Source: an uncultured Actinomycetes bacterium (GTDB lineage Bacteria; Actinomycetota; Acidimicrobiia; Acidimicrobiales; Microtrichaceae). From it: a stretch of 25,451 nt of DNA. The translations under genes and the position numbers were made by a program. The stretch covers positions 1-25,451 of the forward strand of contig CAJBIS010000007.1 in the NCBI GenBank assembly GCA_903953195.1, written 5' to 3'. The notes under the pieces were generated by a model. It was not told where the DNA came from. It did no database searches and saw only the letters and a program-made list of their open reading frames with translations. This document shows, piece by piece, positions 20,004-25,451 of the stretch. The stretch's first letter is position 1; every line of letters begins with the position of its first letter.

Positions 20004-22193
20004 TCAGCCCGTGCGCGCCGTCGTAGGCGGAGCGGAGGTCGTCGGACGCGGTGCAGTGGTGGGCGGTGCCGTGGTGGGCGGCCGCACCGTCGTCGTCGAC
20101 CGGGGCACCGAGGTCGAACTCGATGACGGCACGCTGGTCGTGGAACTGCTCGATGGCGCACTGGTCGACGGCGTGCTGGGGACCGGGCGCGTCGGCGAGT
20201 ACTCACCGTTCAGCACCTTCTCGCCGACGTCGATCTTGGGGAACCTGCAGTCGTCGTCGCCGGCGGTCGCCCGCGACATGAACGACCGCCAGATTCTCGC
20301 CGGGGTGGCGCCACCCGACATCTGACCGCCGCCACCGACGGTCATCGTCCTGGGATTCTCGTAGCCCATCCACACGGCCGCCGTGAGATTGCACGTGTAG
20401 CCGACGAACCAGGCGTCCTTCGCGTCATCGGTGGTGCCCGTCTTCCCGGCCGCCGGAGAACCGAACGCCGCTGCCTTCCCGGTGCCCTTGGAGATCACTC
20501 CGGTCAGCACGTTCGTGACGGTGTCCGCCACGTCAGGACTCACCGCCTGGGTGCGTTCGACATCGGTGACGGCGTTGAAGACCACGTTGCCGTCCGAGTC
20601 CTCGATGCGCCGGATGATGTACGGGTTGATCCGAAGGCCGTGCCGCGAGAGCGTCGAGTACGCCGAGGCCATGTCCATCACCGACACGCCCTCGGCGCCC
20701 AGGACGAGCGCGTACACCGGCTTCAGCTCGGCGGTGACCCCCAACCGGTTCGCCATGTCGGCGATGCGGGCCGGCTGCACCGTGTCGGCCATCCCCGCGT
20801 AGACGGTGTTGGTCGACTGCCAGGTCGCCTGCTCGACCGTCTGCACGCCATGGCCGGCACGGTCGTAGTTCGCCGGGGACCACGGGCCACCGTCGTCGCC
20901 CTCGATGCCCGGGAACTGGGTGGTCGGAGGTGCCTCGAACCGGGACTGGATCGAGAACCCGTCCTCGACGAACGCGGCGAGCGCGATCGGCTTGAACGTG
21001 GAGCCGGGCGACCGGCCCGCTCCACCGCCGGCGACGCCCATGGCGAGGTTCACCTTGCTCGAGTCGTAGTCGCGACCGGCGACCATGGCCCGAACCCGAC
21101 CGTCGTTGTCGACCGCGACCAACGAACCGAGCGGGCCGTCGGCGTCGGACAGGTACCCGTCCACCGACTCGACCGCGTCGGACTGCAGCTTCGGGTCGAA
21201 CGTCGTGTACACCCGGAACCCGCGGGTCTCGGCACCCGGGCCGAACCGGGCGCGCAGCTGCAGCCGCACCCAGTCGACCCAGTACTCCGAGCCGATGTCC
21301 TCGTACTTCACCGGTCCGAAGTCGGTGACCTCGGTGACACGGGCCCGGATCGTCGCCGGCTGGACGGAGCCGTCGTCACGCTCGGTCGGCTCGGTGACCC
21401 ACGGCGTCGCCGCAGCGGCATCGGCGTCGGCCTGGGTGATGTAGCCCTCCTTGACCATGCCCACCAGCACGGACCTGCGCCGCTGGTCGGCGACGTCGGG
21501 GTGCTGGGTCGCGTCTGCGGTCTCGGGCGAGCGGATCAGCCCGGCCAGGTAGGTGGCCTGTGCCAGATCGAGGTCCTTGGCCGGGATCCCGAAGTAGGTC
21601 CTCGATGCCGCCTCGACCCCGTAGGCACCGCGTCCGAAGTAGATCTCGTTCAGGTAGCGGGTGAGGATCTCGCGCTTGCCGAGCTCTCGCTCGAGCTTGA
21701 TGGCCAGCACCGCTTCGCGGAGCTTGCGGTCGAAGGTCCGTTCCGATGTCAGGTACACGTTCTTCACGTACTGCTGCGTGATCGTCGAACCACCCTGCTG
21801 GGACTCACTCGACCCCAACAGGTCCTGGTAGATGGCCCGGGTGATCCCGACCGGATCCACGCCGTTGTGGTCGAAGAACTTGCGGTCCTCGGCGGCGAGC
21901 ACCGCCTGGACGAGCACCGGTGGCAGGTCGTCGTAGGTGACGAGGACGCGTTCCTCCTCGACCTTCAGCCGCGCCATCGCGGTGTCGAACCCGCACTCGC
22001 CGTCGGCGACCTCGATGTCACACACGAACGAGGTCTCGATGGGACGCTGCTCGGGCGGCAGCTTCAACGTGTTGAGCGCAGTCCAGAGACCCCCGATGGC
22101 GACGACACCGAACACCAGCAGTCCGTAGAAGAGCGCTCGCATCCGCCAGAAGATGCTCCGGCGGTTCGGGGTCGTGGAGGTCGAGTCAGTCAT
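20004..22193 (-). CDS. Class A penicillin-binding protein (transglycosylase/transpeptidase)
   Basis: 729 residues. Cytosolic start, membrane helix (about 20-41), GT51 glycosyltransferase (about 70-245) with catalytic Glu102 in AAEDRKFFDHNGVDP and GGSTITQQYVKN at 134-145. Transpeptidase domain follows: active serine Ser398 and Lys401 (SPGSTFKP), Ser460-Thr-Asn462, and Lys584-Thr-Gly (KTGTT). A Pro/Ser/Thr-rich tail (about 670-729) follows without a PASTA domain. It polymerises and cross-links peptidoglycan outside the membrane. The DUF5318 gene directly upstream matches the Rv0049-ponA1 order of mycobacteria, so this is probably the ponA1 counterpart. The start at ATG 22193 follows a 16-nt palindrome. 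The zinc-ribbon gene is coupled downstream. Confidence 0.95.
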   Translation of the reverse strand: MTDSTSTTPNRRSIFWRMRALFYGLLVFGVVAIGGLWTALNTLKLPPEQRPIETSFVCDIEVADGECGFDTAMARLKVEEERVLVTYDDLPPVLVQAVLAAEDRKFFDHNGVDPVGITRAIYQDLLGSSESQQGGSTITQQYVKNVYLTSERTFDRKLREAVLAIKLERELGKREILTRYLNEIYFGRGAYGVEAASRTYFGIPAKDLDLAQATYLAGLIRSPETADATQHPDVADQRRRSVLVGMVKEGYITQADADAAAATPWVTEPTERDDGSVQPATIRARVTEVTDFGPVKYEDIGSEYWVDWVRLQLRARFGPGAETRGFRVYTTFDPKLQSDAVESVDGYLSDADGPLGSLVAVDNDGRVRAMVAGRDYDSSKVNLAMGVAGGGAGRSPGSTFKPIALAAFVEDGFSIQSRFEAPPTTQFPGIEGDDGGPWSPANYDRAGHGVQTVEQATWQSTNTVYAGMADTVQPARIADMANRLGVTAELKPVYALVLGAEGVSVMDMASAYSTLSRHGLRINPYIIRRIEDSDGNVVFNAVTDVERTQAVSPDVADTVTNVLTGVISKGTGKAAAFGSPAAGKTGTTDDAKDAWFVGYTCNLTAAVWMGYENPRTMTVGGGGQMSGGATPARIWRSFMSRATAGDDDCRFPKIDVGEKVLNGEYSPTRPVPSTPSTSAPSSSSTTSVPSSSSTSVPRSTTTVRPPTTAPPTTAPRPTTSAPPTTARTG

Positions 22194-22198
22194 GGCAC

Positions 22199-22214
22199 GT
22201 CAGGTGGACCTGAC
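22199..22214. promoter_or_regulatory. 16-nt palindrome just before the PBP start
   Basis: GTCAGGTGGACCTGAC: two 7-nt arms separated by 2 nt, ending 5 nt before the PBP ATG. The loop is too short for an RNA hairpin of full length, so a dimeric repressor site is the more natural reading. The rest of the 114-nt gap (22194-22307) shows nothing else clear. Confidence 0.35.
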
Positions 22215-22307
22215 GAGTCTGCCCGGTCAGCCCCGTCGTGTCCCGTCGGCGCACGGCGGAGGGTGGTCGAACCGGTACCCACCGTGTCGTGATCGCGGCG
22301 GCGACGC

Positions 22308-22715
22308 TCAGGTCGCCGCCCGTGGGCCGGCGAGCGGAACCACCTCGATGAGGTGGTTCCACCGACAGCCCAGACAGGCCTCAACGGTGTAGCAACGCCG
22401 CCCGGCCGGTCCCGCCGCGAGCTTGCGGAGCTCGGCCCGGGTCGACACCACCCGACCACCGGACGGGAGCCTCGGACCGAAGACGAACCGCACGATGCGC
22501 AGCGTCGACTCGCCGCAGACCGGACAGGGCGTCGTGGCGCGTTGCGAACAGTGCTCGGCAATCCGCAGCAGTTCGCGCTGCGCGTCGCAGACCTCGCTCC
22601 GGTCGGTCTCGCCCGAGCGGACCTGCTGGAGCAGCTTGCGGCGTGCGAACCGGTAGTCGACGCTGCCCGGCGCAGTGCCCGGCCGACCGGGCGCAGACGG
22701 CTGGATGAACGGCAC
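22308..22715 (-). CDS. DUF5318-family protein
   Basis: 135 residues from GTG 22715. It resembles mycobacterial Rv0049: a VDYRFARRKLL start after a short Pro/Gly stretch, EVCDAQRELLRIAEHC in the middle, CPVC (Cys64, Cys67) followed by an FVFGPRL strand, and CLGCRWNHL (Cys114, Cys117) near the end. The four cysteines suggest a zinc site. No biochemical role is known for the family, but it is kept next to the ponA-type PBP in actinobacteria, so a link to wall growth is plausible. It is divergent from the methyltransferase. A TACGCT box 8 nt before the GTG suggests a leaderless transcript. Confidence 0.82.
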   Translation of the reverse strand: MPFIQPSAPGRPGTAPGSVDYRFARRKLLQQVRSGETDRSEVCDAQRELLRIAEHCSQRATTPCPVCGESTLRIVRFVFGPRLPSGGRVVSTRAELRKLAAGPAGRRCYTVEACLGCRWNHLIEVVPLAGPRAAT

Positions 22716-22723
22716 GGTTGGAA

Positions 22724-22729
22724 AGCGTA
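22724..22729 (-). promoter_or_regulatory. -10 box for the DUF5318 gene
   Basis: TACGCT on the minus strand, 8 nt before the GTG at 22715. This is slightly longer than the spacing at the other leaderless-type genes in the window. Confidence 0.4.
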
Positions 22730-22790
22730 CCTGCGAGCCGTCTCATCGAGCGGCCGCAGGTCCGCCAACTGCAGCGGACCGTGGGAGACA

Positions 22791-23606
22791 ATGACGGGGA
22801 TGGCTCCCCCCTCGACCACCGTCCGCCGGCATCCGTCCGCCGGCAACCTGGACAGTCGGCCGGCCCTCGTCGCGGACGGCGGGCGGCCCGAACCGCTGAA
22901 CCCGGCCAGCTACCCGCACGGTGCGACGCTCACCAGCGACCTCGTCCAGCTCGGCCCGGACCTCGACCACGAACAGCTGAACAAGCTCATCGGCCCCGTC
23001 GAGAACAAGCGGGTCCTCGACCTCGGATGCGGCGCCGGTGCGGCCGCCATCGCGCTGGCACGACGGGGCGCCCGGGTCATCGCCGTCGAATCGTCGACCG
23101 CCCGCCTCGCCCAGGCCCGGGCCGCAGCCGAGATCGCCGAGGTGAAGATCGAGTTCCACCACAGCGATCTCGCCGACCTGGCGTTCCTGCGGGCCGATGC
23201 CGTCGATCTGGTCCTCTCCGTCTACGCCCTCGCCGGCGTGCAGGACCTCGGCCGGGTCGTTCGACAGGTCCACCGGGTGCTCACTCCGGAGTCAGCGCTG
23301 CTGCTGTCGCTCCCCCACCCGTTCGCCTCGATGCTCGAGGACGACGCCGACGAGCAGCAGCCGCCGTCGCTCACACGGACCGCATGGAGTCATGCGCCGG
23401 TCGCCTGGCGATCCGGCGGCGACGAGGGCGTCACGCACCACCACTCGATCAGCGACATCTTCACCACGCTGACACGGGCCAACTTCCGGGTGGACGCCGT
23501 GCTGGAACCACAGCCGCTCGCCGACGGCACCAGCCCGCACCGGTCGTCGCTCAGCGACTGGGTTCCCGAGACCCTCGTCGTGCGGGCACGCAAGCTCGGC
23601 ATCTGA
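22791..23606 (+). CDS. Class I SAM-dependent methyltransferase
   Basis: 271 residues from ATG 22791. ATG 22800 is an alternative; GGGAG lies 3 and 12 nt upstream of the two, so neither is ideal. An upstream extension of the frame runs antisense to DUF5318 and is rejected. SAM-binding motif I is VLDLGCGAG (75-83), then VIAVESS (acidic residue ending strand 2), an FHHSDLADL segment (motif II region) and VLSVYALAGVQDLGRVVRQVHRVL as in Methyltransf_11/25 proteins. The C-terminal half has a histidine-rich VTHHHSISD segment, typical of small-molecule methyltransferases. Substrate unknown. Convergent with the universal stress gene. Confidence 0.82.
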   Translation: MTGMAPPSTTVRRHPSAGNLDSRPALVADGGRPEPLNPASYPHGATLTSDLVQLGPDLDHEQLNKLIGPVENKRVLDLGCGAGAAAIALARRGARVIAVESSTARLAQARAAAEIAEVKIEFHHSDLADLAFLRADAVDLVLSVYALAGVQDLGRVVRQVHRVLTPESALLLSLPHPFASMLEDDADEQQPPSLTRTAWSHAPVAWRSGGDEGVTHHHSISDIFTTLTRANFRVDAVLEPQPLADGTSPHRSSLSDWVPETLVVRARKLGI

Positions 23607-23612
23607 CGTCCC

Positions 23613-23628
23613 CGGACCATCCGGTCCG
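23613..23628. terminator. Bidirectional hairpin between methyltransferase and usp
   Basis: CGGACC-ATCC-GGTCCG, a perfect 6-bp stem with a 4-nt loop, lies in the 44-nt gap between two convergent stop codons. It is short but well placed for both genes. Confidence 0.5.
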
Positions 23629-23650
23629 ATGAAGGTCGGGAACCGACTCG

Positions 23651-24082
23651 TCAGTCCCGGTGTCGGACGACGACCACCGGGCATGCAGCGTGGTGGACGC
23701 AGTAGGTGGTGACCGAGCCCATCATCAGGCCCATGAATCCGCCGTGACCGCGGGAGCCGACCACGAGCAGGTCGGCATCGGCCGACAGCGCGATGAGGCG
23801 CTCACCCGGGTGCCCCTCGAGCACCTCGGCCACGCACTCCACCCCGTCGAGCGAGCCGTCGGCGCCCACGGACTCGACCGCGGCGTTCAGCATCGCCGAC
23901 GAGGCCGAGTGGAGTTCCTCGGGATCCGGGGCCGCCACCTCGTAGCCGCTGGCCATCACCGGGCTGGTGAACGCACCGACGACCCGCAGCGGCAACGCTC
24001 GCAGGCGCGCCTCGGACGCAGCCCACCGGAGCGCCTCCAGCGAATTCTCGGAGCCGTCGACTCCCACCACGATGCCTGTCAT
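23651..24082 (-). CDS. Universal stress protein (UspA-like, ATP-binding type)
   Basis: 143 residues, one Usp domain. Start GIVVGVDGSENSLEALRWA. The ATP-binding loop GSRGHGGFMGLMMGS fits G-x2-G-x9-G-S exactly (Gly109, Gly112, Gly122, Ser123), so it should bind ATP, unlike UspA itself. AACPVVVVR closes the domain. Such proteins help cells survive stress or dormancy. AGGAGG lies about 5 nt before the ATG at 24082. It follows the CCA-type polymerase gene by 59 nt on the same strand, so it may be read from the same transcript. Confidence 0.92.
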   Translation of the reverse strand: MTGIVVGVDGSENSLEALRWAASEARLRALPLRVVGAFTSPVMASGYEVAAPDPEELHSASSAMLNAAVESVGADGSLDGVECVAEVLEGHPGERLIALSADADLLVVGSRGHGGFMGLMMGSVTTYCVHHAACPVVVVRHRD

Positions 24083-24141
24083 CCGGACCTCCTCAGGTCA
24101 GTCAACGTCGGGCCGGGTACCGACCCGGCCGTCTCCACGCG

Positions 24142-25451
24142 TCATGTCGGACGGGCGGCGTACCACTCGTCGAGCTCTGCAAGGGCTGCGTCCCGCTCCA
24201 TGGGGCCGTGTTCGAGTCGCAGCTCCAACAGATGCGCGAGCGCCTGACCGACGACCGGCCCGGGCCCGATCCCGAGATGTTCCATCACCTCGGCACCGTC
24301 GAGATCGGGTCGGATCGAGCGCACCGCCTCGGCGGCCTGGAGCTCCGCGATCCTCACCTCGAGATCGTCGATGCGACGCGCGAGGGCATCGGCCTTGCGC
24401 TGGTTGCGGGTGGTGCAGTCGGCGCGGGTCAGCGCGATGAGATCGTCGAGCAACGGTCCGGCGTCGCGGACGAATCGCCGCACCGCCGAATCGCTCCACC
24501 CCATCTGGTACGTGTGGAACCGGAGATGCAGGTAGACGAGTTGCGTCACGTCGTCGACCATCTGCTTCGAGAACCGCAGTTCGCGCATCCGATCACGGGT
24601 CATCCGTGCGCCGACCACCTCGTGGTGGTGGAACGAGATCCCCTTCGGACCGAGCGACCGGGTCTTGGGTTTGCCGACGTCATGGAAGAGCGCCGCCAGC
24701 CGCACGAGCAGCCGTCGCTCCGCCTGTGCCACCACGGCGATCGTGTGGGTCAGCACGTCCTTGTGCCGGTGGATCGGATCCTGCTCGAGTCGCATGTCGG
24801 GCAGCTCGGGCAGGAACATGCTCGCGAGCCCGGTGTCATGGATGAACCACAGTCCGGCGGACGGGTCATCGACGACGACGAGCTTGCAGAGTTCGTCACG
24901 GATGCGTTCGGCCGACACGATCCCGAGCCGCTCGAAGCCCGACCGAACCGCCGCGACCAGCTCGTCGGTCGGCTGCACGCCGTACCGGGCGATGAAACGC
25001 GCGGCCCGCAGCATGCGCAGCGGATCGTCCGCGAACGACTCCTCCGCGGACAACGGCGTGCGCAGCACCCCGTCGGCGAGATCGGTGAGGCCGTTGAACG
25101 GGTCGATGAGCTCGGGCGCGCTCGACGTGACCTCGAGCGCCATCGCGTTGATCGTGAAGTCGCGCCGCGACAGGTCGTCGAGCACCTCGGTGCTGAACTC
25201 CACGTCCGGCTTGCGGCTGTCGGGACGGTAGGCCTCGGCGCGGTGGGTGGTGATCTCGATGTTCTGACCGGCGAGCTGAACGCCGATGGTGCCGAACCGC
25301 TCACCGGTGGTCCAGAGCGCGTCGACCACCGGTGACGCGATCGCCTTGATCTGGCTCGGCGTCGCGTCGGTGGTGAGGTCGATGTCGTCGCCGGGCTCGA
25401 CGAGCGACTGGTCCACGAACAGGTTCCGCACGACACCACCGACCAGGTAGA
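24142..25451 (-). CDS. CCA-adding/poly(A)-polymerase-family nucleotidyltransferase with HD domain, 5' end outside the window
   Basis: At least 435 residues; the N-terminus is missing. The GTG at 25431 is internal: the frame continues to the edge as YLVGGVVRNLF, the nucleotidyltransferase GGxVRN loop. Catalytic Asp-Ile-Asp lies at 25378-25386, followed by LSRRDFTINAMAL and LRMLRAARFIARYG. Then come an HD phosphohydrolase region (HRHKDVLTHT, LAALFHDVGKPKTR, HHHEVVGARM) and a C-terminal helical part with a likely coiled coil near DALARRIDDLEVRIAELQ. Actinobacterial proteins of this kind repair or add the tRNA 3' CCA. The mycobacterial homologue is named pcnA (Rv3907c) and also lies in the oriC region. 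CCA versus poly(A) specificity cannot be told by eye. Confidence 0.92.
   Translation of the reverse strand, partial: YLVGGVVRNLFVDQSLVEPGDDIDLTTDATPSQIKAIASPVVDALWTTGERFGTIGVQLAGQNIEITTHRAEAYRPDSRKPDVEFSTEVLDDLSRRDFTINAMALEVTSSAPELIDPFNGLTDLADGVLRTPLSAEESFADDPLRMLRAARFIARYGVQPTDELVAAVRSGFERLGIVSAERIRDELCKLVVVDDPSAGLWFIHDTGLASMFLPELPDMRLEQDPIHRHKDVLTHTIAVVAQAERRLLVRLAALFHDVGKPKTRSLGPKGISFHHHEVVGARMTRDRMRELRFSKQMVDDVTQLVYLHLRFHTYQMGWSDSAVRRFVRDAGPLLDDLIALTRADCTTRNQRKADALARRIDDLEVRIAELQAAEAVRSIRPDLDGAEVMEHLGIGPGPVVGQALAHLLELRLEHGPMERDAALAELDEWYAARPT

Noticed and set aside
20640..22292. 550-codon plus-strand frame antisense to the PBP
   Set aside because: Arg/Asp/Val/His-rich shadow typical of antisense frames in GC-rich genes; the minus strand encodes a complete PBP with all motifs.
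22353..22790. N-terminal extension of the methyltransferase
   Set aside because: It lies antisense to the DUF5318 gene and shows no domain.
1..25451. CRISPR array, insertion sequence, prophage or toxin-antitoxin locus
   Set aside because: No spaced direct repeats, transposase, integrase or paired small toxin/antitoxin frames were found.

Overview
The window is high-GC DNA with densely packed genes, frequent GTG starts, a WhiB regulator fragment and an rpsF-ssb-rpsR-rplI-dnaB cluster whose DnaB carries an intein. This points to an actinobacterium. The DUF5318-PBP pair, the paired ArsA-like ATPases next to whiB and the arginine-rich, lysine-poor proteins fit a deep lineage such as Acidimicrobiia (Ilumatobacter-like). 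That last placement is inference from recognised protein families, not a database result.

Layout. Bases 1-4119 hold the 5' end of a whiB-type gene and an NfeD-family membrane protein (both minus strand). Divergent from them is a translationally coupled plus-strand unit: two ArsA/Get3-like ATPases and a stand-alone receiver domain. Bases 4160-4285 are a tRNA-Pro(CGG) gene with its own hairpin terminator. Bases 4454-5219 encode a CAP-domain lipoprotein and a MazG-like pyrophosphohydrolase. Bases 5230-8790 hold asd and lysC (minus strand) with hemW between them on the plus strand. Bases 8880-13908 carry a membrane-anchored cyclophilin, an S51/cyanophycinase-like protein without its nucleophile, a 3-hydroxyacyl-CoA dehydrogenase overlapping aat, a UPF0104-type flippase-like membrane protein and a VOC protein. 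Bases 13909-14265 have no credible gene. They hold a promoter-like element, a nested set of helices and a strong hairpin terminator, so I propose a structured RNA of about 230 nt.

From 22715 down to 14266 every gene is on the minus strand: DUF5318 protein, class A PBP, a small Zn-ribbon protein, panB, rpsF, ssb, rpsR, rplI and dnaB (intein-split). This resembles the oriC-proximal order in mycobacteria (Rv0049-ponA1 ... rpsF-ssb-rpsR-rplI ... dnaB). Between rplI and dnaB is a 133-base leader with two mutually exclusive hairpins, one of which buries the dnaB Shine-Dalgarno, plus four CCACAGG repeats. The right end has a SAM methyltransferase, a universal stress protein and most of a CCA-adding/poly(A) polymerase-type gene that runs off the window.

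Two start architectures recur. Some genes have a purine-rich Shine-Dalgarno. A second set (asd, lysC, cyclophilin, hbd, UPF0104, DUF5318) has a TACGCT/TAGCRT -10 box 6-8 nt before the start codon and probably makes leaderless mRNAs. No insertion sequence, prophage, CRISPR array or toxin-antitoxin locus is visible. The best candidates for something undescribed are the intergenic RNA and the dnaB leader switch.
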